From Penelope pileata (Eukaryota > Chordata > Aves > Galliformes > Cracidae): a stretch of DNA of 64,000 nt. A program made the translations under genes and the position numbers. Position 1 is the stretch's first letter, and each line of letters opens with the position of its first letter. This document shows positions 33,970 through 45,574 of this stretch, in pieces. The stretch lies in assembly GCA_013396635.1 (NCBI GenBank), contig WBMW01004106.1, positions 755,330 through 819,329 on the forward strand, written 5' to 3'. Below the pieces are notes generated by a model. It made no database searches. It was not told the DNA's origin and worked only from the letters and a program-made list of their open reading frames with translations.

Positions 33970-36463
33970 TCAGGATACAAGATTTAACTTGCAGGTAGAA
34001 GAACACCCTTTCTACCTCCATGCATTCCTTTTTGCAATACCAGCATGACTCTATATATTTCATGGAGGAATAAAGGACTGCCATGAGTATTCAGCAGCCG
34101 AGGACCAGTCTGCTTCTCCAGACTGGCATGCTCCTCAGGTGGCCCAAGAGATGGGAGAACACCTCAACATCTCTCCTCACGGATGGGAAATCATCTGCCT
34201 CTCATCTCTGTGACTCTGGAGAAAGAAATTAATGTTACTTCTCTTTTTAGAGCTCTTTGAGACCTCTAGGAAGGAAAAGGTTTATTGTTCAGTCCTTATA
34301 TTAAAGCAGATTGCCCATTGCTTAGACATAAACATGCTACTTCTTTTCAGACCTAATGCTGCAAAGAATAAAGTTGCAGAATTAATCCCAGGGCTGATTT
34401 CCTCCCAAGTTTTCCAGCATAAGCCATGTCATAGTTCTTCTGAAGCTGCTGAAGGGTCTATTAACAGCCCAGCTTGAGTCTTAAAATCACTGAAAAAAAA
34501 AAATCAATTAAAAATATTTTAGAAATGTAACACAAATTGTTTAGGATCTCACAGAATGAGAGCTGTGAGGTCCATAGATTTTGCTTGGCTTTCCTGCAGA
34601 GATTGTTTTTAGGAGGAACTTGTACACAATTTCTTAGCTGAGAAATCAGGACTATCAGCTGCCTTAAGATATTTGGGGTGACAGGATGTTTGTCAGCAGG
34701 ACACCTTGAGGACTTGGAACTGAAATGATGAGAGTACCATGAATTATATGCAAATCTTGTTTGTTTAATTAAGGAGATAACTGCTTAGTTCAAAGTCACA
34801 TTTTGGATTGCACCGAAGTTGCATTCTCATGTGACCTCCTCCTCATATCCAATGCAGCAAGATATATCTCTGGGAAGCAGTTTCCTAAACAATCCACCGC
34901 ATTTCTACAAATGGTGTTTAAACACCCTAGAATCTGCAGGTCCCTGGCTGTAACCTTCCATTGTGCTCTATATGGAACATTGAGTGTTGGGTTCACCTCA
35001 GATGACTTTTTCTTGAAACTTAGGCATCGCCTATGGGTGGATTCTGTCTTGTTTAACTATAAGGGTGAGAGTCAGATCCAGCTGCAAAAACCTCAGCTTT
35101 GGAGTGAGTGAGATGCAGGTCCTAAAAAGTGCTTTATCTCACCCTCCTGTAAACTCCAGTACTTGCTGAGCTCTGGGCTCCATTGGCTGTAGTGATGAAA
35201 GCTTCCCATGTGAACCTGTTTATGCACCCATGCTGATCTATAGCCTCACAAATATTATTGGATGTCTTTGTTTACATAGTTAATGTCTATTCCTCTTACG
35301 AGTATTTTTAATATACAATCTGCACCTGAGCTAGGTGTCCCAGTTCCATTTGCAGACAACTGAGATTGAGTCAATACATCACTGGAGTTTAAGCTGTCAT
35401 TCAATCGATGAAAAGTGGGTGTCATCTCTGGGAGAGATGAATCACACTAAATTTCGTGGCCCACACTGAATTTCTCTTCTGATAAAGAGAGCTGAAGATG
35501 ACAGCCTTAGAGACAGATGCTGCATTGTAGCTGTTGGATCCCATCCCTAAGTAATTGTCTAGACGCCTTTCACAATCACTGGCAAGACTGGCACTTTTGA
35601 GGGGTGAGTCACCTACTATGAGGACGCCCATCTTCTTTCTACTGCCTGCAGAGAGGATGCAGACCCTCTTCTCTTGTGTAGCTCACATAGGCGACCTGTT
35701 GATTTGCTTCAAGCCAAGGGACACTGACATTATCATGGTCAATACAGGCTGGCTTCCCACAGAACCTGACCTCCTGCTAATGGCTCCTGAAAGCTGGAGA
35801 TCCCATAAGTGGACTGGGAAGTTCCTTTCTATGGAAGCAGATTTCACATCCTCTGTATAGTTTTGTTCAGATACATTTAGGAGAAACTGTCGCTGCAGAT
35901 CACAGATGTCAGGTGTAGAAATGGGAACAATGCAGCTAGATCCTACAACCACCCTGTAGGAAAGGCTAATTACCAATGATATTTGACCTCACTGCAGGAC
36001 AGAAAATTAAGAAATTTGTATATTGAGGAAGGAAGTCCTGTGATTCATGCCAGCTGTAGATTGGCCCTGCCCCAGGTCTGCACTCACTCACAGAAGCAAA
36101 AGATGAAGTAACTGTTGCGAAATATTCAGTAAAGGAATATAAATGTGCATTTGTTTATTAAGAGCTCCCTTTTCCTATGCCATTGTATCCCCCTACAAAA
36201 AAACTCTTGTTGTTCTCCTCAGAGGGATTTTTTTTTATTCCTTTCTCCATGGAAAATTGAGAAATATGTCTTGTGAAATATCAAAACTAATTAGACCAAA
36301 TGGTGCTCAGATCTGTTGCTGGTTTTCTGGAGCATTTCTGACAGCTTAGGAAACTTTATTTTTTCCTTTCTTTTTAACTAATTACGAACAATTTTCACGA
36401 AGTTGAAAATTCCCATGGAGACTTTAATGAATAAGGAATGGCTGTGGGAATGGAGAAAGTGTG

Positions 36464-36960
36464 AGACTGTGTCGTGTGTGGAGGGTTGTGGGTAGGGCAT
36501 GTTTTCATGATGGACATGTTTTTGAATGCACAGCACATGCAGGGAGAAAAGCACACGTGGAAGAAAAGGACAAGCTGCCCCCAGCTGTAGTGTGCTTATA
36601 TGGGAGAGGAGGAGTGCCTACTTTGTAAAGGGTGTGTTGATTAGTCGTTTTCTGAAGGGTGCCGTGGTTAGGACAGCATTTTTGGGGCGAGGAGGTTGGT
36701 GTGCTCTGTTGCAGTGGGAGGGAGGGATAATTCCAAGTGATGATGATCTGTGGGTCAGGCCACAGCTGTTGCTGCAGATGTGAGTGAGCATGCAGGGTTG
36801 GGGATAAGGTTGGCTTTCTTTGAGAATGGTGCCATGGAGGAGATAAAGAACTGCAAGCCTGGAGAGTGCAGTGAAAGATGGTTCACTTGTCTGAGGATGG
36901 CAATGAGACAGTCAGGGGTGCAAAAAGGACCACAGCAAAGTATTTGGGAGGGTTGCTGAA
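36464..36960 (+). other. G-rich, strand-asymmetric segment of unknown origin
   Basis: Over roughly 500 bases the plus strand is rich in G (GTGTGGAGGGTTGTGGGTAG, GGGAGAGGAGGAGTG, GGGCGAGGAGGTTGG, GGGAGGGAGGG) and poor in C compared with neighbours. Frames of 85 and 69 codons run through it with no domain. It could be an unrecognised old repeat or a transcribed region with strand bias. I cannot classify it. Confidence 0.35.
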
Positions 36961-38192
36961 CTGAGTGATCCACGTTGGAGTGGATGATGAATCCTCACTT
37001 TCTATTTAGTGGCACTTGGGTTTTGTCTTGTAAATCTATCCAGCACTAGATCCGTAACAAGTCTTAATCTCAAGCTGGTGTCCAAAAAAGAGGGCTGTTA
37101 GAGTGAATATCCCACAAAGGCTTGGGCATGGAGAGGTGCTTCAAAACATCATAAATAAACGCAGAATGCCATTGCACTTTTAAAATTCACCGTATCTCCC
37201 ATCAGAGATGGTTTTGTCTGCAGCCCACAGTTATCCCTCAGCAGGAAGATCTAAACAAATCCCTCAGCAAGCCTGGACTCGCCAACTCATACCTCTCACC
37301 TGAACTTTGGCTCACTCCTAGACCTTCTCTGCTAATCTACCAGGCTTTCATCTGAGATTTTCTCCTTTTTATTTTCTTTCTTGTTCTTTTTTTTTTTTTC
37401 CTATTTGGCTGGTGTTAGTTCCCTGCTCAGTGTCCCTGCACACTGACAGCTACTTTAAGAGACCTGAAAATACCGTAGCAGAACTAAAGCAATTACTGTA
37501 ATGTAGCTTTAACAGGAACTGTAATGAGAGAGAATTAAAAATATGCCAGTCTCATCACAATTTGTTGTTTCCATGACCTTCCAGGGTACTGTCGATGAAG
37601 AACTGAGCACCCTTCTCTTCCTGTTCCCTCCTTTTATTTGCCATGATAAGGATGAAGCATGGAAAACAAACTCAAACACATCAGCCCTTCCTCGAGGGAT
37701 GTCCATGGTTCTGTTGCTATGGTGCTGGAAGTGAATAAAGCCCATCAGCCCCTTATCCACCCAGATCAAATCTCCCCAGTAGACTCCACTTCTGTTAAGG
37801 TGAAATTCAGGCATGGGCACAGGGCTTGTGCAGCTTGTGAGAAGAGAGTCAACGTAGCAGCAATGTCAACGGGAGGATAAGGTAGGGAGAGGTGTGTGGG
37901 ATAAGACCAGAAACATCACCCTGCAAAAGGAAAATAGAAAAGCTTTCTCAAAGACTTCAAGATGAATCTCCCACAAGGTGGGTTTGGTTCATAATCCAAT
38001 GCCTCATCAAGCTGCAGCTGTGTTACATCTCCTCAGGGCTGAGAGTACTGTGATCATGCAACTCAGTAAAGGTTTGGTCCTAATTCTCACACTTCAGACT
38101 CTTTCCATGCTAACGTGTAAATCCTTCAAAGAAATCTCCCACAACCCTACCATGCACATTTTGCCTGGTGCAGCCCAGAAAATTCCAGTGTC

Positions 38193-38720
38193 ACAGAATT
38201 ATAGAATATCTTATGTTGGAAGGGACACTAAAGATCATCCCATTTCAACTCCCTGCCAAAGGCAGGGTTGCCACCCACCAGATCAGGCTGCCCAGGGCCC
38301 CTTTAAACCTGGTGTTAAACACCTCCAGGGATGGGGCATCCACAGACTCTCTAGGCAGCCTGTGTCTGTGTCTCACCACCCTCTGAGTAAAGAATTTCTT
38401 CCTAATATCTAACCTAACTTTCCTCCCTTTTAGTTTAAGGCCATTCCTGCTTGTCCTATCACCAGGTACCTGCGTAAAAAGTCAGTTCCCTTCTGCTTGT
38501 AAGCTCTCTTCAAGTACTGGTAGGCCTCAATGAGGTGTCCCCGGAGCCTTCTCTTCTCCAGGCTGAACAAGCCCAAGTCCCTCAGCCTTTCTTTATAAGA
38601 GAGGTGCTCCAACCCTCTGACCATCTTTGTGGCCTCCTCTGGACCCACTCCAGCAGTTCTGCATCCTTCTTGTTCTATGGGCCCCAGGCCTGGACACAAT
38701 ACTCCAGATGGGGCCTTGTC
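38193..38720 (-). mobile_element. CR1 LINE, longest copy in the window
   Basis: The left edge CACAGAATTATAGAATATCT is the reversed CR1 terminus. It is followed by GTTGGAAGGGACACTAAAGA, GATCAGGCTGCCCAGGGCCC, CACCTCCAGGGATGGGGCAT, TTCTTCCTAATATCTAACCT, CTTCTCCAGGCTGAACAAGC and TGGACCCACTCCAGCAGTTC, and similarity fades after ACTCCAGATGGGGCC. About 530 bp of the 3' end are present, covering the C-terminal part of ORF2 and the short 3' untranslated region. The element is 5'-truncated on the right. It is not mobile by itself. Confidence 0.95.
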
Positions 38721-38723
38721 CAT
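38245..38723 (-). pseudogene. Remnant of CR1 ORF2 (reverse transcriptase protein), C-terminus
   Basis: An open frame of 97 codons (38430-38723) carries RGLEHLSYKERLRDLGLFS and EKRRLRGHLIEAYQYLK, the conserved segment downstream of the reverse transcriptase domain in CR1 ORF2. Its last residues are out of frame: a one-base shift near 38460-38475 moves the true continuation into another frame. There, RNGLKLKGRKV, DIRKKFFTQRVVRH and a final 'GALGSLIWW' type segment are readable until a stop near 38248. The catalytic reverse transcriptase and endonuclease parts are absent through 5' truncation, so this is a dead fragment. In an intact CR1 the protein copies the RNA by target-primed reverse transcription. 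Confidence 0.9.
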
Positions 38724-41337
38724 ACCTGAATCAGGGGCCCACCTGCAAGCACTGGTCAGTGGGGTTGCACCTCCATTCTCTCTGTTTCTTTAAGTGCCTT
38801 GAACAGCTAAAATCCTTTCCCTGATGATAGGCTCTCAAAATTCCCCAAAAAGCACAGGGAGTTCTCCCTCTCATTACCTCAGAGCACATGGATGGATGTT
38901 GCAGTATGGCTGAGGGAACTGTGTGATTTAACCATGACAACCTCTCACTTAATCTGCCCAGAGCAAGCAAAGAAGCGTCAATAAGCCCTTGGTCTTGATT
39001 CTGGATACAGGTGTGCTGTAAGCCTTTCCATCACCAGCTCTTCTGTATGTCATGCTAAGAGAGCATGCCTGTGGCCACTGCAAGTCAGCAAGATCTAATG
39101 GCTGCAGCAGAACAAAACTGGCTACTGAGAGATGAAGTGATGCAATAGATTTCCTTCATGCTTCTGAACTCCTTGGACTAAGCTTCATGTGAAGAATGTG
39201 CTACAATTAGACCTTTCTCATCACGTTAAATTACAAGCTCTGTAAACATTGGAGGGTTTCCCCATTTCACGTGTAGATGGGCTGCTCATGAGAAACCAAG
39301 TGAGTGCTTCAGCTGCAACCACACCAGCATGCCATGAGGGTTTGCAGAAACAGAATGTCTCTGTCCCAGGTGCTGTCTTTCAAAGCTAAGTTGCCACAAA
39401 ACTTCAGGAAAGAAGCAGTGTCTCTTCCCCTATGCCACTTCAGAGCTTCCCAGCTGTCTCAGCAGTGTCATAAAGAGTGCCCACCAGCTGCAAATCTGAA
39501 CATGTGAGCAGGTTTCAAGGAATAGGAAAATCTGTGGACTCAGAAAAGACAGATTTCACTCTGAGGATAGATACAGAAAATTTGCCCAGGATTGCAATCT
39601 GAGATCAGCATTCTTTAAGGTACAGTTTTATTTTCAGCAAGAAACCTTTTCCAGCCACTTAGAACAAGATTCCTGTTTGCCAGCCACACTTCTGGGGGAA
39701 AGTGTAATGCTGTCAGAGGCAAGATCGGGATAAAAAGTGAATATCTGAAAATCAGAGCAGCCTTGCAACTATTAAGAAGAGATAAAAGTCTGGAAAACAC
39801 CAAGCAAATGTGGCACCAGGCCCCTGGGTGGTCAGGAAAGGAGTGGTAGGGAAGGCATTATACCATCCACCAGGTCAGCAACAAGTACAGGGATCATACA
39901 TCTCTGTTAAGAGACAGTGTCCTCACTGATACCTGCCTGCATCTTGTGCTCTGGGTGTATGACCTCAGCTATCCATGCCAGTAAGACTGTGTGACATCCC
40001 ATTGAGTATAAACCTCTACAGGGCATACTCTGATTTTTAGAATAGGGTGGTGAAAGCCAATCCTATATATTAGTCTTCTTCTGTAAGGTATCTGACAGGA
40101 ATTGGAGAGTTAAGAGAAAGGAATTGGAGAGTTCAGAAATTTTTACACTGAGGACCAGAGTGGGAGGAAGCCATTACTGTGTAGAAGACTGATATGTTCT
40201 GTGCTAATCTCTGCTTCCTTTCTTTAGGATATCACAGGACCAAAATCACAAGAAAAGATGTTCTTTGAAAAAAGACTTTGTGCTCATCATTAAAAAGGGC
40301 TGTGGGAAGTTGTGGCAAAGGGGATGAGTACAAACACAAAATGAAGAGAAAAACAGTCATGCTTTCAATTATATTTTCATGGATTTGAGACGGACAGGAC
40401 TCTGAGTCCAGCAGTTAGTGAAAAACATGCTTTCTTTTTAAATTTCTGACTTCATAACCATTTAAAGAGATCAGCACCGCAGAGTTCAGACATCTGCTCA
40501 GGTAGGTGCCTGTGTTTAGAAAAGCAGCAGATGTCAGACAGCCCGCTGGGCTAGGAGGTCAGAGAAGCTGTGATGCACTTCTCTAAATGCATCACCAAGC
40601 ACCATCTGAGATGCCCTAGGGTTCCAGACTGGTAAGTATGGCACAGGGCAGGCTGGAGAGCTGTTCCCTTCTGGGCTGCTAGTGGAAGCCAGGCAGGACA
40701 CCCTGGGGAATCTCAAATGACACTCAGTGCCTGTGCGGGCAACTGGACTCCATCCACAGCCATGCCAAGGTACAGCTGGCTGTCTCATTTATCCATCCTC
40801 ATCTGTCTCCTGCTTACTTCAGTCCAACTGATAGCATAGCTGAACTTGTCTCTGCTGAAATGAGTCATGGACAGAAGGGTGGTGCTGGGAAACAAGAGGT
40901 CCTGCTGGAGACATGAGTGTGTTCTGGCACAGCTGTGCTGCCCTTCATCATTACAACCAACCACATCGATTAGAATTAAGTGCATAGCTGTAAGGTGGAG
41001 AAGCCTGTATCTCATTTCCAGATGAACAGTGCTGGCGGATGCAGCTCCCCACCTTCAGCCCTTGCTGCCTCTGTGGGATTGGCTCAAGCACAGCTGCTCC
41101 AGTCTGGACAGCTGGTTGTGGATGGCAATGCCTTGCAGTCGTGTTAGTGATGTGTGTACGTATTTGTTTCTAAATCTGCTGCTCTTCCCTGCCAGATCCA
41201 CGTGTGCCAGTCCAGATCCTAGCACCGACACCTGCAGAGGTGGTTGTTTTCCACTCATTCCAGACATCATGCACTTGCTGCTTTCTAGTTACTGGTGTCA
41301 TCCATATAACAAGCACACGAGTTTTGTTCATAGAAAA
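38721..41337. other. Non-coding unique sequence
   Basis: No repeats or genes are recognised. A minus-strand frame of 84 codons (40534-40788) and one of 136 codons on the plus strand (41029-41439, running into a CR1 fragment) have no family resemblance. Confidence 0.6.
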
Positions 41338-41400
41338 AAGATAAAAATTTGGCTGGAAGGGACTTGCAAAGGTCACCTAGTCCAACCCCATGCTCAAAAG
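41338..41400 (-). mobile_element. CR1 LINE, very short fragment
   Basis: TTTGGCTGGAAGGGACTTGC followed by AAAGGTCACCTAGTCCAACC is the reversed CR1 3' block (the 'GGTTGGA..AGATGACC..AAGGTCCCTTCCA' region in sense). Only about 60 bp are recognisable and the terminal octamers are lost. Confidence 0.75.
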
Positions 41401-42306
41401 GAGAAAAGATGTTTCCAGACAAACACACTTGGTTTTTGAGATCCTTGTGTGTCCTATTTTAGTGACATGACTGGTGTGCCTTCACTGGAGGGATGCTAAC
41501 AGGGTGACTGTCACAGCAGAGAAAAGGGCAATTATTTTGTAAAAAGATTTTGTCTTTATTGTTAATGATGGTTTTCTGTACTTCTTTGCACTACGAGTAT
41601 TAATGTAACTGGACTAATGACAATTGCTATATTTTGATCCTGCTGCTAAGACTGTGATTAGGCTAATGATACACCTACGTTTTTTTCCTAAGATGTAGCA
41701 TGTTCTTTTTCTTGGTAAAAAGATTTTGAGTGTCATGAAATGGAGGGGCTCTGAACCTCCTCCCTGTGATCAGCCACCTTCTGTTTCTCTAAATGAGATG
41801 AAAATCCAAGTCACAGGCCCAGTCTTGTTTCTAGTTTCTCTTTGCAATCCCCCCTCAAACTGATGTATTACATTCCAGAAGACTCAAACAGAGCTGGGTA
41901 CAGTGTTTGCAGCTTTGTGTCCTTTAAAATAAAAATCCTATGATTAGGGACAAAAATGTAATGAAAAAGATTGGATCAAGATGCCCTGCACATTAAAGTC
42001 AAGAAATAGTACTGTCAGAAAAGTCTCAACTCTCAATCCATAAATAAAATGTACATTTTCCTCTCCATTTTATTTCTTCATAAGCCATTATATCGATGCT
42101 TACTGCTGCAAGAGAGATCTTGGCAAATCTTAAAAATGCTACAGGTACCCTAACTTTATTAGAATTCCCCACTACTAAAGTATTTTAGCTGAGGACTGAG
42201 AGTGCTGGGCATGGAAACTACTCAGCTTTGTGCTGTAGCTCTCAAATGGATAACACAGGATTGCTTTCAGGTCTAGGTTTTTGAAAGTAGGACTTCTTTA
42301 AGGAAG
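41401..42306. other. Non-coding unique sequence, partly AT-rich
   Basis: No gene or repeat is seen. Between 41520 and 41690 the sequence has AT-rich words such as TTATTGTTAATGATGG, GTATTAATGTAACTGG and GATTAGGCTAATGATAC, which could belong to a regulatory element. That is compositional only. Confidence 0.5.
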
Positions 42307-42645
42307 TGCATTACCAGCAGGTTGAGGGGGATGATTCTTCCCTTCTGCTCAGTCCTGGTGAGGACACATCTGGAGTGTTATGTCCAACCTGGGCTCTCCA
42401 GCACAAGAGAGATGTGGACATTCTGGAGCAAGTCCAGCAAAGGACCACAAAGACAATGAAGGGGTAGGAGAATCTGATGTGCGAGAAGCTGTGAGAACTG
42501 GAGCTGTTCAGCCTGGAGAAGAGAAAGCTCAACGAGCCAAAGGTTGGCTCAGCCTTCTCCAGCTTACTCTCCTTTGAAAGGGAGGGTTGGATAAGATGAT
42601 GTCCAGGGGTGTCTCCAACCTCTGCCACTCTGTGGCTGTGTCACT
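42307..42645 (+). mobile_element. CR1 LINE with internal deletion
   Basis: Sense CR1 signatures occur in order: GCATTACCAGCAGGTTGAGG, TGGTGAGGACACATCTGGAG, GACATTCTGGAGCAAGTCCA, CAAAGACAATGAAGGGG, GTTCAGCCTGGAGAAGAGAA, then GGAGGGTTGGATAAGATGAT and GTGTCTCCAACCTCTGCCAC. The distance between the 'GCCTGGAGAAGAG' and 'GGTTGGATAAGATGAT' blocks is only about 75 bases, whereas other copies have several hundred. ORF2 sequence encoding the 'DIRKKFF' to 'GALGSL' part has therefore been deleted. No ATTC terminal repeats remain. Confidence 0.9.
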
Positions 42646-44019
42646 CTCCCTTGATGCTGGAAGGCTCTGACAGAAGAGAGCTGACAGCAGGGAAGAATCT
42701 TTCAGATCACTGATATTCTTGTAGTATTCCAAAATAAGAGATATCCTACAGGACCTAACTAGGTAGTATTTGGAAGAAGGTGAAATCACTCTGTGAGGGA
42801 GTTGCTTTGATGTTAACTCATTCTTTGATTCATTTCTGTCTTCCTACCATCTGAGACTTGCACAGCCATGCTTCAAACACCTACTCAGCTGGAAATAAGA
42901 TGAAAACCAACAGATCTTTTCCGTTTTTAAAATGCTCTTCTACATACACCTGGGGAAAGCACCAGGGAGGATGAAGAGGTATTTAAGAAGAATGACAGTG
43001 CTCACATGACACTAAAAATGAGAGTAAATAGACCAGGAATTGTTTTAGCATGGGAGTTAGAAGAAAAATCCTTCATTTCCTGTAGATCAACTTCCTTGTA
43101 GGAGCAGTATGGACAAGAAACAGAAGTATTAAGATGGTTCCTAATCACTTGATTGAATGGAGTAAATGTGATAGAGGAGACAAAGGCCTGATGATGCAGT
43201 CTATCCTAGCTTAGATTACAGGGTTCTTCCCAAAGTGGAAATGTTTCAGTAAAGAATTGCATGAACAATCTCATCTCTTCAAGAGAAATTCCAACTCTTC
43301 AGTTAGCAACACAATTCAGCTCTGACTTGGCCTCCAAGGATTCCTGAAGCAGTTGATAGATGTCATAGCACGTGACGTGACGTTTCGTTTTTGCAGGAGA
43401 AAGTTAGAACTGCCTTGGCCATAAAGCCAAGCTCCTACAGACTGACTCCTTGCTTATTGTCCATGTGGCTGTGAAAGCTGCTGTAGTAGCTCAGACTTCA
43501 CATAGTTGTCAATATGCCTTGCCATTTACAGAAATCTGTAACATCAGGGCTTAAACACTCTCAAGAGCAAACAGATGGGAGGAATCTCCCCTGAAGGCCA
43601 TCTGCAGTAAAACCATAATTTCCTAACTCTTTCTGTCATGAAAGATCATCAATTTTTAAGTCAAAAGAATTCTGATATGGGGCAGGAAAAAAGGAAATCT
43701 GAGCCTGCATCCTTAGTTTCTCTATATTGATATACAAAGAGGAGTTTAAGACTGTGAATTCAATTCTAGAACACTTGTGCATGCCATAAATAGGCGCAGG
43801 TGTTTATCATTGCATGTAGGAGCACAGTGAGTGGCATGTCACTTGGGATCCTTCCCCCACCTTCAGTGATTACTTTGTTCAGTCTGATTAAGACCTTTAA
43901 TTCAAGAAGGGATGATTTTCTCCTTGGAATTTTTTCTGTCTCTATTGACAGTAGAAAACCCTAGAAGACCAACTTAGACCAGGTTCCTGTTACCTGGCTA
44001 AAGCTGTACACTGAATCCA
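42646..44019. other. Non-coding unique sequence
   Basis: No gene and no transposon are identified. At 43369-43387 there is a tight CpG-containing E-box/CRE-type cluster, listed separately. Confidence 0.6.
43369..43387. promoter_or_regulatory. E-box plus tandem TGACG (CRE half-site) cluster
   Basis: CACGTGACGTGACGTTTCG contains CACGTG (43369-43374) overlapping two tandem TGACG half-sites (43373-43377 and 43378-43382). Four CpGs fall in 17 bases in otherwise CpG-poor DNA. CACGTG is bound by USF/MYC-class proteins, and TGACG by CREB/ATF-class proteins (established motif knowledge). The combination is unusual here. Binding is not shown. Confidence 0.4.
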
Positions 44020-44120
44020 AGATGATGCAACTAACCCAAGGCCACACAGGAGAAGTGTAGAGCTGAGCTGCATCCCAACTGTTCACATCTCAGAGCCCTC
44101 CACCACTGGGCTCAGCTTCC
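44020..44120 (-). mobile_element. MIR-like SINE remnant
   Basis: AACTAACCCAAGGCCACACA is followed by GTAGAGCTGAGCTGCATCCC and CAGAGCCCTCCACCACTGGG. This follows the reverse complement of the MIR consensus ('TTGCCCAAGGTCACACAG', 'GGCAGAGCCGGGATTCGAACCC', 'CCACTACACCACGCTGCC' in that order). MIRs are tRNA-derived SINEs shared by amniotes and scarce but present in bird genomes. The copy is partial and heavily diverged. Confidence 0.6.
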
Positions 44121-45574
44121 TTGAGGATGGCAACAGCTTGTCGTTCACCACAAATGAGTGCGTATGAGCTCATAGTTAACTCTTCAGGCCAAACCCTGAG
44201 AGCTTCAGGAACTATTTATCAGTCCTTAGCAGGGATGTTCCCAAGCAGTGCTGTCACAGAGCACAGTGTGAATTTCTTTATCCTGTAGTTTCCTCTTGTT
44301 CCTGGCGGCAGCAATATTGCTGAGCTCATTTTCCCTTTCCCTAGGGATGGGGTTTGGTAATCTGTTAGGAGACTTCACTATGCCTGTAGTATCCAGCTAG
44401 TTCCATTCCAGCTGAGGGAATACCATCCATGCTGCTGTTATCACCTCCCTGATTTACTGAGGCACACAGCAGGCCTCTATGGAAAAGCCAGATCCTCAAC
44501 AACCCTTAGTGGACATGCAGACAGTAAATGTATGACTCCACTGCAGGGAGACACACTCATCACCCAAGGCACTGTGAGATCATTCTGCCTGCTCAGTCTG
44601 GTGTACAGGGAGTAGCTCACCAACAATATTGCCACAATTGCGGTTTGCTGCTCCCTGCAGGTCCCACAGCTACAGACTAGATAAAATATATTTAACTTGG
44701 ATAAAAAAAGGAATGGCAGGAAGGGAAGCCGTGTGTGTGGGGGGGTGAACTCACAACCAAATTTCGATCTCCACCTCCTATAAGGCAAACGAGTTCCATA
44801 GCAAGGTGGAAGGGAGGAGGTGTGGAGGGGGAAGGTAGACCAGTTTCTCAACAGAGTCGAGGCTTCTCTGCTTCTGCTTAATTGATTAATTCCTTCCTAG
44901 CAGAGTCATCTGTTTGATGTGCTTTTCCATAAAAGCAGTTCAGAAAGTTCGTGGGAGTTAATCCGTGAAGATGGCTGGAGCTGCAAAGCCAAGCATCTGA
45001 TTAAAGGACAAGGCGATCGCTTACAGCTTAGCTGCTTTCAAAGTTGTTCCCAAAGTCTTTGCTAACCTTCATATTTCAAAGTTCATTTCTTGACATTGGG
45101 GAATTTAAAGGAGAAAGTTTCCTTTTAATAGTGGTATTATTGTTACAGTCAAAAAGCAAGTAAAATGCATTCACAGGAAGGCCACACACAAAGTCACATG
45201 TGCACAAGAGAAAAGAAGCAGATTAAAAGATACACAGGCAAGCACACACACACACAGGCCTCCCTTTCACAGCCTATTCAAAACAGCTTAGTCTGAATTC
45301 AGTACATGCACTCATCACTCACAGATACAGGCAAAGCTATTACTTCTGTCAGTGCTACTTACTCATACCCCAGAATTTAGAGAAACAAATAGCCTAAGTG
45401 TGCATTCTCTATAGGGGGTTGCATTACCACTACTTACAGCAGAATGCTGTCATCGAGATGGAAACATGGGCAAATTCTCCTAAGGGAGACATAGCTCAGG
45501 TGTGGTGATGCTGAGGGATGCAACGAGGCAACTTAAATCCTCCAATGATGCTATTTAAGGTAGCAATGATGAGG
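44121..45574. other. Non-coding unique sequence
   Basis: No gene is recognised. A 124-codon minus-strand frame (44477-44851) has no family match. The part 44880-45130 holds ATTGATTAATTCC, GCGATCGC at 45013-45020 and CTGATTAAAGG and may be regulatory. A short (CA)n run lies at 45242-45258. The first traces of the following ancient LINE may begin near 45480. Confidence 0.55.
45242..45258. repeat. Short (CA)n run
   Basis: GCACACACACACACAGG, about six to seven CA units; a small dinucleotide microsatellite. Confidence 0.8.

Larger units (their letters stand above)
31991..38192. other. Non-coding unique sequence
   Basis: No gene is recognised. Open frames of 129 codons (32291-32680, plus) and 164 codons (32397-32891, minus) overlap on opposite strands and have no family resemblance. 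A minus-strand frame at 35422-35631 starts with a GDS-containing segment but does not extend into a recognisable fold. Between about 36464 and 36960 the plus strand is markedly G-rich. A short T run lies at about 37389-37400. Confidence 0.6.

Noticed and set aside
35422..35680. Minus-strand frame with a VGDS motif, reminiscent of the esterase-like part of CR1 ORF1
   Set aside because: Only a handful of residues match and the expected following segment is absent.
37978..38412. 144-codon plus-strand frame
   Set aside because: Its second half is the antisense of the CR1 3' end, so it is a shadow of the repeat.
40530..40790. GC-richer segment suspected as part of an LTR
   Set aside because: No terminal TG...CA pair, no duplicate copy and no polyadenylation signal pattern.
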